Shown here: positions 1 to 9,768 of the stretch, in pieces
How the letters are laid out: the number at the start of each line of letters is the position of its first letter
Position numbering within the stretch: position 1 is the first letter of the stretch
Source: Stagonosporopsis chrysanthemi
Lineage: Eukaryota > Ascomycota > Dothideomycetes > Pleosporales > Didymellaceae
Length of the DNA stretch: 64,000 nucleotides
Reading direction: 5' to 3'
Assembly: GCA_022560025.1 (NCBI GenBank)
Contig: JAFISE010000008.1
Location: 1 to 64,000 of the forward strand
Program-made: the position numbers and the translations under genes
The notes under the pieces: model-generated
Told to the model about the DNA's origin: nothing
Databases searched by the model: none
The model's input: only the letters and a program-made list of their open reading frames with translations

Positions 1-95
<95 letters not shown>
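1..95. repeat. Homopolymeric G run at window edge
   Basis: The first 95 bases are G without interruption. They are followed by GGTGAGG and four tandem AAGGG units up to about 120. No TTAGGG telomere units are present. A run this long and pure is most easily explained as a contig-end or read artefact, although the flanking G-rich pentamers look like genuine sequence. Confidence 0.9.
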
Positions 96-96
<1 letters not shown>

Positions 97-764
97 GAGG
101 AAGGGAAGGGAAGGGAAGGGTGGTAAGGAGTAATGGATGTGTGGATGAGGGGGGTTTGTGGGTGGGCTTGGGTGTGGTTGAGATGTGTTTATGGACGCAT
201 GGTTATTTGGTGCTTCTGGCTTGTGTCGTGGGCTTACTGGAGAGCTCGTTCATTTTTTGAGTGGTTCTCTTGTCAAGCACCATTGAAGTCTATGTTGGTT
301 ACAGTGTCTGTATATAATTACTAAAAAAGCAGCTCAATCTGATTTTGATGGACTGACACCCAGAGAGTAGCATACGCTTTAGTTCTGCAAGGATAGGTGT
401 GTCTATTATCTTGCAGGGTTCAGACAATAAAATTTTGTAGCCAACTTAGGGTTCTGTTCGTGGAAATGATCGCTCAGTACAAACGAGCTCCTGCGTACGA
501 ACTCAAGCTCGTATGTTGTCAGTGTGCGATCTGAGGTAGCAAAGCAGCGAGGGTGATCGATCTACACTTCTCAACAATGTGACTGGAGTTGTTCAATAGG
601 CACAATTGCGAAAGTTGTACTGTAGTGTTATAGTCATGGAGAGCACACAACAGCGAACGTGAGGTCTCGTGGCGCCCCGCCAATCAACGATCATCAAGCG
701 GCCCCACCCACAAACATCTTCTTCACTCTGCTCTCCAATCGCGGCCAACACACCAGCTGACAAC
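96..764. other. Gene-free 5' flank with repeat copy A
   Basis: This stretch holds the AAGGG pentamer repeats, no convincing coding frame, and copy A of the dispersed repeat at about 434-500. The rest is the likely upstream region of the MYND gene that starts at 765. Open frames here are short and match no family I know. Confidence 0.5.
434..500 (+). repeat. Dispersed repeat, copy A (partial)
   Basis: The segment starting TTGTAGCCAACTTAGG shares TTGTAGCCAACTT, GATCGCTC and a GAGCT..T.CGTA tail with the copy at 7971-8105. It lacks the left part of that copy. It is in the same orientation as the other two copies and lies about 270 bases upstream of the MYND gene. Similarity was judged by eye and is moderate. 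Confidence 0.5.
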
Positions 765-1688
765 ATGATCCTGCATTTCGACGCACTCCCTGATCTTAGG
801 CTCCCAGATTATCCTGATGTTCCCCTCACGCTAGACGGACACCCACTTAACATCTTCAAAGAAAATTCTTTCAGCGCACAAAATGAGACAATCCCTAAAC
901 CTGCATCAGTCCCACATGGCATCGCAACCATCCTGTATCGGTGGTGTCCTACAGCGCTCGTGGCTTTCCTGGACCTAGATGCGTGGTTCAGTCTGACATG
1001 GACTGCAACTCTACCGCCGGCCAAATCTGGCGCAGACGCCAAAAAGCTGGAGATTGGCAGAGTTGGAAGCCAGATCACATTCGGCACGCTTGATTCGAGC
1101 GGCGAAAACTGGGAGGTCATGTTGACGTACAACATTGCGCCAGTCTCGGATGAGAAGTTCAAAAAGGGGCAGTGGGTGCCCAACACGCGGGAGAGCATGT
1201 TGGGCGAGAAAGACATCAAAATCGCCGAGCTCGTGGAGAGACTCGGCGACAGATGGGTGCAGGAGGCGATGAGGAACAAGAGCTGGGAAGCTGCCAAAGG
1301 CGTGAAACACACCTTCCACGTCGAATATGCGCCTATGGATATCTTCGGCGACGGCATACCTATGTCACCTCACTTGCTTTATCAATGCCTCGACCTCGAC
1401 AGATGCACCACTTGCAACACACCCTCCACTGCCAAGCCTCTCAATCGCTGCGGCCGGTGTGGCACAGCAGCTTACTGTACAGCAGAGTGTCAGAAGCAGG
1501 ACTGGAAAGTGCACAAGTGGGTTTGCACGATGAGCGTCGAGGATCGAGGGATGGCTCTCAAGGTCTCGGAAAAAGGCGGGCTGTACAAGTGGGACACGGA
1601 GAGGACGATGGTTGCGAGCGGGGAAGAGGTCGAGAGCGAGAACCCGTTCTTCGAGACCGTGCAGTTGAAGCGCACAAGAGCCGAGTAG
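765..1688 (+). CDS. MYND-type zinc finger protein
   Basis: This is a single-exon protein of 307 residues. The frame is open from 669, but the first ATG is at 765 (MILHFDALPD), so I start there. The C-terminal part, residues about 214-254, is a complete MYND finger: C-x2-C, then C-x2-C-x4-Y-C-x3-C-x7-H-x3-C, including GTAAYCTAECQKQDW. MYND fingers bind two zinc ions and usually mediate protein-protein contacts. The N-terminal 210 residues show no SET domain or other fold I recognise, so this is not an obvious SMYD-type methyltransferase. Many fungi carry small families of such MYND-only proteins, mostly uncharacterised. The next gene starts 660 bases downstream on the same strand. Confidence 0.85.
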   Translation: MILHFDALPDLRLPDYPDVPLTLDGHPLNIFKENSFSAQNETIPKPASVPHGIATILYRWCPTALVAFLDLDAWFSLTWTATLPPAKSGADAKKLEIGRVGSQITFGTLDSSGENWEVMLTYNIAPVSDEKFKKGQWVPNTRESMLGEKDIKIAELVERLGDRWVQEAMRNKSWEAAKGVKHTFHVEYAPMDIFGDGIPMSPHLLYQCLDLDRCTTCNTPSTAKPLNRCGRCGTAAYCTAECQKQDWKVHKWVCTMSVEDRGMALKVSEKGGLYKWDTERTMVASGEEVESENPFFETVQLKRTRAE

Positions 1689-2347
1689 TTCCGTCGAGAG
1701 TTCACGGTGCAATCACGGTGCACGGCCTCTGGCTCGGGCCATCGTTCGGTCGGAGGAGAGAAGGTACAACGTCGGAGCAATATTAGAGCTGCTGGCAAAG
1801 GGGAGCGACGCTACCCCGCAAGCCTCTTTACATGGAAATCTAGGTACATCCTCCGGCGGTTATACCTGGTCGATCTCATGAAGTTTATTGTGGTGACGTT
1901 GAGATACACGATGTCAAAATCGACTCCCGCTATTCGGGCCGCGGGTTTTGCGTCATCAGAGAGGATACCTGCACAGCAACAACGACTGACTGTGGCAGCT
2001 AGGCGTTTGCAGAGTACAACGCCCTGCTCGAAATACGGACATCCTCGCGCTACTTGCCATTGGGTGTGCCCATTTACGACAAGCCACGTGTGGCAGATCG
2101 CAATGTAAGATCTGCGGCAGTGCAATCAAAGCATATTCACGATAGCAAAGTTTATGCAGGCCTACGCAGCACCATGTTTGTGCCGCATTTAGCAACTACG
2201 GCTTATGTTCGTACAACCTGTCAGCCATGTCTACCGATGCGGCGGCATTTTGGGGGCCCGAAATGCGCAAAGGACCGACACAGCGCACATAACGTTAAAG
2301 AGTAGGAGTATCCGGCATGTCCACTCTAGAGGCTCACGGCTCCCACG
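1689..2347. other. Intergenic, nothing recognised
   Basis: Open frames on both strands here are short and overlap each other, and none shows a domain. The segment probably contains the MYND gene 3' end and the promoter of the multicopper oxidase. Confidence 0.5.
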
Positions 2348-4253
2348 ATGTTACCCTACCTTCTTTCTGCGTTGTTGGTTGCGAGCTCTGTCGTGGCGAT
2401 TAGTGACACAAAGGAGTCCAATGTTACTCGTCTACACCGCCACGACTCCACCTTCATACCAGATTTCTATCTCAGCGTCACGTATGAGAACCTTACTGTG
2501 GCGTGTGGACATCGAATGTCGGTACTTATAAATGGCACATCACCAGCTCCAACGCTTCGCCTTCCACCAGGCAAGACGAGCTGGGTTCGAGTATGCAATG
2601 ACATGGAAGAACACAATACCACCATGGTAGATCATATCCTTCGTAAACTGTATTCCTTTCAATGCTAATTTGAGATAGCATTGGCATGGACTCTCCCAAC
2701 GTACTGCTCCCTTCAGCGATGGCTCTCCAGTATCGCAATGGCCCATTGCTCCGCACCAATGCTTCGACTATGAAGTCCACCCTGAGATCGAAGACTCGGG
2801 GACGTATTTCTACCACTCGCATATCGGATTCCAAGCAATGACTGCAGCAGGCCCTCTGATTGTCGAAGACGCTGCAGCACCCCCGTACGACTATGATGAG
2901 GAACGGATAGTCTTCCTACAAGATTACTACAACAAGACCGACGAGCAGATTGAGGAAGGCCTCGTAGCAACACCCTTTGTCTGGAGTGGAGAGGTGAATG
3001 CAGTCCTTATTAACGGAGTGGGCGTTGCGGCTCCCGCGATCGCCGGCGAACGGGGCTGTGCCTTGCCTAGAATCGACGTCGAGCCGGACAAGACGTACAG
3101 ATTCAGGTTCATAGGGGCGTTGGCAATTAGTCTGGTGTCGTTGGGTATTGAGGGGCACACGAGCATGGATGTCATCGCCGCTGATGGTCACTACACAAAG
3201 GCACACAACGTCGATCACGTGCAAATCACTACTGGGCAGCGCTTCGACGTGCTTCTGAAGACAAAGTCTGCAGCAGAGATTACTGCGTCGAGTAATCAGA
3301 CAGATTTCGTTGTCCAATTCGAGACCAAAGATCGCCCCAGTCTGTACAGAGGCTTCGGCGTCCTACGCTATTGCAGCACCACAACAGAAGCAGGCATCAC
3401 CAGCGCACCGCAGATTGCACCCCTACGACTACCCAACGACACCTATAACTTCCTTGAATACGCGCTAGAGCCTCTTGTCCCCAACGGGTTCCCCTCCGCA
3501 GCAGAAGTAACCCGCCGTGTCCACATCAACAACCGACAAATCCTCCAATCGACCATCATCTGGCAGCTCTCAGGCCTGAACTGGACCGAAGACGAGGTCT
3601 ACAACGCGCCGCCGTACCTGGTCGACATCTACAAGAACGGCCCCGCCGCAGTGCCGGACTACACCGCCGCGATGGCCAACGGCGGGTGGGATCCCTACTC
3701 GCTCGCGTGGCCCGCCAAGATTGGCGAAGTGCTCGAGATCATCCTCGAGAACACCGGCAGCTCCGTCAACGACAACGGCGGCCTCGACTACCACCCCTTC
3801 CACTTGCACGGCTCCCACTACTACGACTGCGGCTCCGGCAACGGCTCGTACGACGCGGCCGCCAATAAAGCAAAACTGGCAAACTACAACCCTGTGCTGA
3901 GGGACACGACGACGCTGTACCGCTACGGCGAGAAGACTCAGGCGACACAGCCATCCGGGTGGCGGTGCTGGCGGCTCAGGGTGCAGGATGCGGGCGCGTG
4001 GATGCTGCATTGCCACATCTTGCAGCACATGCTGATGGGGATGCAGAGCGTGTGGGTCATGGGCGACTGGGTGGAGATTGCGAGCATTCCGTATTCGGGG
4101 GCGGAGGGCTATCTGGAGTACGGAGGCACGGCGTACGGAGGGCAGGATATCTCACCGGTGGCGTGGCATCAGTGGGCGGATGGTAGGGAATATGGGAGTG
4201 ATGAGGGAGAGGGCGAGGGGGGGCGTGGGGTTCAGGGCGAGGAGACGAAGTAA
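2348..4253 (+). CDS. Secreted multicopper oxidase (laccase/ascorbate oxidase-like)
   Basis: Exons 2348-2626 and 2679-4253 give 617 residues. The 52-bp intron has GTAGAT at the donor, a TGCTAAT branch site and TAG at the acceptor. A signal peptide is present (MLPYLLSALLVASSVVA). All four copper-binding motifs are visible: HWHG at 94-97 (immediately after the splice junction), HSH at 139-141, HPFHLHG at 465-471 and HCHILQHMLMGM at 537-548. The cysteine and histidines bind type 1 copper, and the final Met is a likely axial ligand. These enzymes oxidise phenols, ascorbate-like substrates or metal ions and reduce oxygen to water. The substrate cannot be read from the sequence. The tail is Gly/Glu-rich. 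It acts outside the cell and is the first of three secreted-protein genes in a row. Confidence 0.92.
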
Positions 4254-5577
4254 GACGTACCGCCGTTCAAATATCATATATCGAAATGTGTCGAGTCGCA
4301 CACTCACGAATTCTTCTCAATCATGATAGCCGGAAGTTGCAGGGCTGCAGCAATTGTGTAGATACCGCATCCTGGGGCTTCCGAGCAGCCACTTGGCACT
4401 TTTGAAGGATTTCAAAGGATTCAACGATGGCTTTGTAGGGCATAGAACAGCAGAATCACAGCCAGCCAACGGGCTAGTAGCTGCAAGTCAAGACCTTAAA
4501 AAGTGAACAGGTGCTTAGATATTCTATAAAGCTAGTGACAATCACTTGCTTGTAGGCTTTTTTGGCTTAGTTAATTTATACCCAAAAGCGTAGACCGGCG
4601 ACGTCTATTGAAAAGGCTGTATTTATTGTTAAAATTCGCCAGCTTGGAAGTGTGCGTGCTCGGGAGCATAATACTTCAACACCTCAGTATAGTATTCATA
4701 GAAAGATAAGTGTTGGCAAATTGAACGAGCGACGACAGCTTCATCCTGTACCGAGCCAGGTTGAATGGTTGTCTCCGGGTACGCCTGCCGCGTCGCGAAG
4801 AATTTTTCGGTCCTTTCTGAAGACTGTGTCGTCCTACAACTAGATTACGGGCTACGAAGCTTGCGCAAATAATACGGTGGAGGTCTTCAACGAGTCTGCT
4901 TGACTCGTTCAGGACACACCAAACGTCGTCAGCGTCCTTCACATCTTTCGCACTACCTCTCATTGCGCATTGCGTCGAGTCTGGTCCGCAACGTTTGTCC
5001 TCTTTAATCATCAAAACAATCATCAAAATGTGACTGTAGCCCGACAGATCGTCCTTCCCTAATCAGATGGTGCATCACAGTCACGCCAAACCCGTAAGTG
5101 GAAGGTCGACTGTCCAACCCCGCGCTGTTCCCTTCAATGAGATCTCCAGCGCGCACCAAACTACCACAAGTTGAAACACAACCACGCCACTGCCATCGCC
5201 TCAATGCTTGATTAATCTTATCTAGTACAAGCTCTTGCCATTTCTGGGTTTGCTCCTGGCCACGCCATCCTACACCCCGGTCGATCATTGCAATCCTGCA
5301 CAAATGGCCTTTTAGATGCAGGCTTATCATAGGACTATATATTAAAGAGCTGCAATACCAAGACAACGGGCTTCTGAACTTCCTGGCGTAGCCTTGGTGC
5401 CGTCGGCACTCAAGTCCAGTGTGGCAGGTGCGATGGATGCACTATGTGCGAGCTGCGAAGCCGGGCGCACGAATACAGTAGGTGTGAGTAGCAACTCATA
5501 TATAAGAGAGGTCCTGGCGTTGAGCCATCATTGTACTCACCAGCTATCCTTCTTAAACGATACGGACAGCTTCCGTC
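4254..5577. other. Intergenic, 1.3 kb, no secure gene
   Basis: The part around 4500-4640 is A/T-rich. Two overlapping minus-strand frames (about 4676-5366) could be joined only by assuming an unseen intron or a frameshift, and neither matches a family, so no gene is called. The right end contains the promoter of the carboxypeptidase. Confidence 0.5.
5499..5506 (+). promoter_or_regulatory. TATA box of carboxypeptidase gene
   Basis: TATATAAG lies 72 bases before the ATG at 5578, a typical core-promoter distance for a strongly regulated secreted hydrolase gene in a filamentous fungus. No binding site for a specific regulator was assigned. Confidence 0.5.
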
Positions 5578-6890
5578 ATGAAGTTCCTCGGTGTCACCCT
5601 CGCGTCTCTGGGGCTTGTCTCCGCTGCTTCTGTCTCGAACAAGCAGAAGGTCAGCTATGATGACTGGAAGGTCTTCCGTGTCAATGGGCCTTCCAACACA
5701 GCCAAGTTTCAGGAGGTAGTCAACAAGCTGCAGCTTGATGTATGGAAAGGCAAGCCCTCGTCTGGCGACGTCGTCGACGTTTCGGTTGCACCGGAGCAGC
5801 TTTCCGCGTTCGAGACTGCCACGAAGGACTTTGATACCAAGCTCATGCATGAGAACTTGGGAGCATCTATCGCTAATGAGACCACTTTCTCTGTCTATGC
5901 TGGTAAGTTGTTCAGAATCTTGCGCGGGACTTTACTAAACAGGTCACAGCCGGCGCCGCGCCAGACGCAACCTGGTTCAACTCGTACCACCCTCTCGCTG
6001 ACCACTACCAATGGATATCCGATCTTGTGGCTGCATACCCATCTAACTCTGAGGTTATTTCCGCTGGCAAGTCGCTTGAAGGACGTGACATCAAGGGTAT
6101 CCATATCTGGGGCAGCGGAGGCAAGGGCTCTCAGAAGGCTGTTGTCTGGCACAGCACTGTGCACGCACGAGAGTGGATCACTACCATGGTTAACGAATAC
6201 GCCGCCTGGCAGCTTCTCACATCGACTGATGCCACCACCGCTGCGTTCAAGAACAAGTACGACTTCTACATCTTCCCGGTAGTCAACCCCGATGGTTTCT
6301 ACTTCTCACAGAACAGCAACCGTCTGTGGAGGAAGAACAGACAAAGCACGACCTCGGCAAGCTGCGTCGGTCGCGACATCAACAGGAACTGGCCTCACAA
6401 GTCCTGGAGTCTGGCCCAGGGTGCCAGCACCTCGCCCTGCGACGAGGACTACAAGGGTCCTTCCGCAGGTGATGGTGTCGAGACCAAGGCGTTGAAGGCC
6501 CAACTTGATGGCCTCGCTAAGGGCAAGGGCATTCAGCTTTACATGGATATCCACTCGTACTCTCAACTCTGGATGTACCCTTACGGTTACACTTGCTCCG
6601 GTACTCTGCCCAACGCCGCCACATACGCCAGCTTGACCAATGGCGCCATTGCTGCTGTCAAGGCTGTCCACGGCACCACCTTCACCGGGGGCCCTATCTG
6701 CAACACTATCTACCAGGTCAGCGGCGACAGCGTCGATTACGCGCTCGAGAACGCTGGCGCAAAGTACTCGATGACCGTTGAGCTGCGCGACAAGGGGAAC
6801 TACGGCTTCGTCCTGCCTGCGAACCAGATCCTGCCCAGTGGCGAGGAGATGTGGGCTGGTCTTGCCTACTTGTTGAAGAACATGACTTAA
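5578..6890 (+). CDS. Secreted M14A metallocarboxypeptidase
   Basis: Exons 5578-5902 and 5950-6890 give 421 residues. The 47-bp intron has GTAAGT, TTTACTAAAC and CAG. Only the CAG at 5947-5949 keeps the frame; the earlier AG at 5942 does not. A signal peptide (MKFLGVTLASLGLVSAA) is followed by a propeptide of roughly 90 residues and then the peptidase domain. Zinc ligands are H180 and E183 (HAREW) and H310 (DIHSYSQLW). The general base is E386 (VELRD). This is the pancreatic carboxypeptidase A/B subfamily, made as a zymogen and secreted, which removes C-terminal residues for nutrient uptake. A TATA box lies 72 bases upstream. Length and motifs are complete. Confidence 0.93.
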
Positions 6891-8642
6891 GCTTTTAATG
6901 CTGAGAGTCTCGGAAAGAATGCGGTGTACTGTGTTCATCCAGCTTGCGGTAAACGCTGAAGCATTAACAAATGAAGAGCTATTCCCGTCACTGCTGTTCT
7001 TTAGCGTGTCCAGTGATTTGTGCACTGCTCAGTTGAAGCTGCTGCTTCTGCTCCTTAACAGCATAATGCTGCTTGTGCAGTTCAAGAAATTTTCGATGCT
7101 CATTTGACAGTGTTCCTTTAGCCTCGTACGTTGCGAGCATGTCACAGATCTATGACTTGGGTCTTAATGCGGGACTGAATCGTCTGCACCTCTGTCACGG
7201 TCTTCGGGTCTCGATGCATACCACTCGTTGTTCTCACGTAGCCGGTCATCAGAGCGCATCTTGAGCTCGCAATAGACTGCTCGTTGAGGTCTTGTAGCAG
7301 ACCGTTCACTGCTGAAGATCGCTCTATCAAGACTCTGGGTCAGTCGCAATTGTGCAGAGCTGCCGGAGAGGAAAGTGAAGGCGAGCGTTGGCTTCCTATA
7401 TCACAAATGTATCAGCGTTCGCATGCGATCATTGGTCATGTGTGTTCCGAGTGTGTTAAAGCCTTATAGATAAGTTTGCTAATTTGCGCTGGAGTACCCA
7501 GTCCTTAAAAGTGAGCATGACTCGGTCAATCACAAGGCTCTCCCGCTCGTTTTAGGTGAAAGAACGAGAGTTGTATAGTACAAATTAGGGTGTGGGTGCC
7601 ATCGTTAAGGGGACATCTAAAAAGAACACATTAGACTGGAAGATATGGCGCACCTTTTTCTAACCCGTTCGGCGATGTAACTGAACCACTCCCACAGGCT
7701 CACGGCCTTGAATCGTCAACATAAGCGTCGAAAGGCTGAGTCCGTCCTCCTACACGCCCAGGACGAAGCTGGCGACTATGCTCTATGACCCGACTGACGG
7801 CTAAGGTCGGACAAGCCTGGTGCTTTTCTGGTGGAGTCTTCCTAGGTGGCGTGTGCTCTTAAGTCTATTGCGCTCGTTTCTTTTGGCCGATCGGATTTAT
7901 ACCTACGCTCACTGAAACTTCTTTTGAGCGCCACGACCACTGCGAAATACAACCAACTGTATCTTAAGTTCAATAGCCTGATAGACAGTAGTAAACACTA
8001 CATGTCTGCGTCAATGGATTTGGAGCATTCATTACGGGAGTTGTAGCCAACTTGAGGACCTGTTGGCCCCAGGAACGATCGCTCGAAGAGATGAGCTTCT
8101 TCGTAGCAGTAACGTGTTAACAGCACGCTTCTATTGCTATTCTCTCACGATAATTCACATGATCAAATTGGCACCAGGTACATGAGGGATAACGTTAGAG
8201 AAAGCAGATCGAATTGTGGTTTTGGCTGATTGCAAAGTAAGAGGATTTCAAGGTTAGTCATTACTGCCATGACATCTGGGCGTATTGTATGGATGTGATA
8301 TAATTCAAATTTGGGCGAGGCTGTCAGTCAGGAGATTGTTGGCTGCACATGGAAGGACGCCGGTGATCACCATCAGATGTGCCGCCATTGTTGATTCCCT
8401 CAGGGAACTCCTCTCGATCTGACGCGATGAATCGATCCGGTGGATGAAGAAAAGGTCGGAGGAAATGGGATGGTGCGTGGACTTGGTAGATGTAGCAACC
8501 GAGAGCAGAGATTGTGTCGACGTCACGGGCAGTTTGTCTTTCACTTCACCGTGAGGGACACCTCAAATTTTTCTCTTACACATTTCTACTCACCTCCAAT
8601 TCCACGAACCCGGCATTCCACCCACACACACACACGCACGCA
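6891..8642. other. Intergenic, 1.75 kb, with repeat copy B
   Basis: No secure gene is present. Copy B of the dispersed repeat lies at about 7971-8105, and the remainder gives only short unrelated frames. CACACACACACGCACGC just before 8643 is a short dinucleotide tract in the 5' leader of the next gene. Confidence 0.5.
7971..8105 (+). repeat. Dispersed repeat, copy B
   Basis: This segment begins CAATAGCCTGATAGACAG and ends GAGCTTCTTCGTA. It aligns along its whole length with 9645-9768, sharing CAATAGCCTGATA, AACACTACATG, GGGAGTTGTAGCC, GAACGATCGCTC and GAGCTTCTTCGTA. The two differ by substitutions and one short gap near the middle. They are in direct orientation and flank the cysteine-rich secreted protein gene. 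Confidence 0.7.
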
Positions 8643-9269
8643 ATGAAGATCGCCAAGATGCTCCTTGCTTTTGCGGGCCTGCTCTCCCTCGCGTTGGCTG
8701 CCAGTACTGGCGCAGCTTGCAACGAGGGCTCACTCCAGTGCGGCGGCGGTAGTCCTGGCGGTGCAGTCTTTGCATGCAATAATGGCCGTTGGAAGGTACT
8801 CATGGAATGCGGACCCAGCGAGTCGTGCACCACTGATCCAGCCCCAACGTGCTCCTGGGGCAAAGCCCACGCTGGAACCGGCGATGACCCAGTGACTGGC
8901 TTTGAGAAGACCGACGCCGAAATCGAGGCTGCTAGGAACGACAAGGTATTTTGCCACTTGTTTGTGCAGTGAGATCAAGTAGTTGACTGATATCTTATAG
9001 GACATCAACGACACCGAGGCCGACTTCACGATCCAGTGGTACAATACCTGCCTACCTTGTATTCACTTCAACGACAAATGCAAGTCCGTATGTTTTCCCG
9101 AGTGCACCTCTCATAAGTAGCGCGTTCTGACAAAGTCTAGGAGTGCAAGCAGGACAAGGACTGCGACCGCTTCTGCAACGGGCAGACTTGCAATGTCAAC
9201 CTTTCTACTGGCGATGTCCATAGGCCTTCCGTCTCGTGCGGTCGGTTCTGCAAGTGGCCTTGCTACTGA
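8643..9269 (+). CDS. Small secreted cysteine-rich protein
   Basis: Exons 8643-8945, 9001-9087 and 9141-9269 give 172 residues. Both introns (55 and 53 bp) are phase 0 with good GT...AG ends. The protein has a signal peptide (MKIAKMLLAFAGLLSLALA) and 16 cysteines in the predicted mature chain. The N-terminal block (C, C, then FACNNGRWKVLMECGPSESC) recalls chitin-binding CBM19-like modules, with a G-C spacing and a C-x-NG-x-W core, but the match is weak. The C-terminal block has seven closely spaced cysteines. Size, secretion and cysteine content fit a candidate effector or a cell-wall-binding protein. Function is not established. The gene sits between two direct copies of a dispersed repeat. 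Confidence 0.8.
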
Positions 9270-9644
9270 TGAACTACAGATCTTGGCTCCTGTGTAAAGT
9301 CTCGCTCGCTTAGCCACTTCACGTCTGAGATGAGTTCCTTACGGTACTGGCTAGATGCAATTGCTACGAATTCGTAGATACAGCTTCTAGAACTTTAGCT
9401 CCACAGAGCTCAAACGACTGACCAGTCTTACTTTTGTCTGTTCATCTCATGGTTCCTTTTATGCTAGTGACAGCACCTCAGTCACCTTGTTCTCCTTGTT
9501 TATGATTAGAGTTAGTGTCGTGGACTGTCATGTTCTGCTCTCTGTCAGTGTGCAGACGGAAACCTCTATGCCACTCTGGACACACGAATCGAAAGCATTT
9601 GGAGAACCAACCCATGCCCTGGAGAATGCAACTGGGTTCTAACT

Positions 9645-9768
9645 CAATAGCCTGATAAAGAATAGTGAACACTACATGCCTGCGTAAGTTAAGCTTGAGA
9701 TTTCGTTATGGGAGTTGTAGCCTATCGTTCCCACGAACGATCGCTCAAAGCGACGAGCTTCTTCGTAA
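9645..9768 (+). repeat. Dispersed repeat, copy C
   Basis: This is a direct copy of 7971-8105, starting CAATAGCCTGATAAAG and ending GAGCTTCTTCGTA. It is shorter by about 10 bases because of a gap after TTGTAGCC. It lies 375 bases after the stop codon of the cysteine-rich gene. Confidence 0.7.

Noticed and set aside
1..120. Telomere at the left end
   Set aside because: No TTAGGG or related telomere unit is present, only a G run and AAGGG units.
669..764. Upstream extension of the MYND protein
   Set aside because: The extended frame starts with GTG. A fungal nuclear gene should start at the first ATG, at 765.
4676..5366. Two overlapping minus-strand frames between the oxidase and peptidase genes
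   Set aside because: Joining them needs an unseen intron or a frameshift, the upper one lacks an early ATG, and neither resembles a family.
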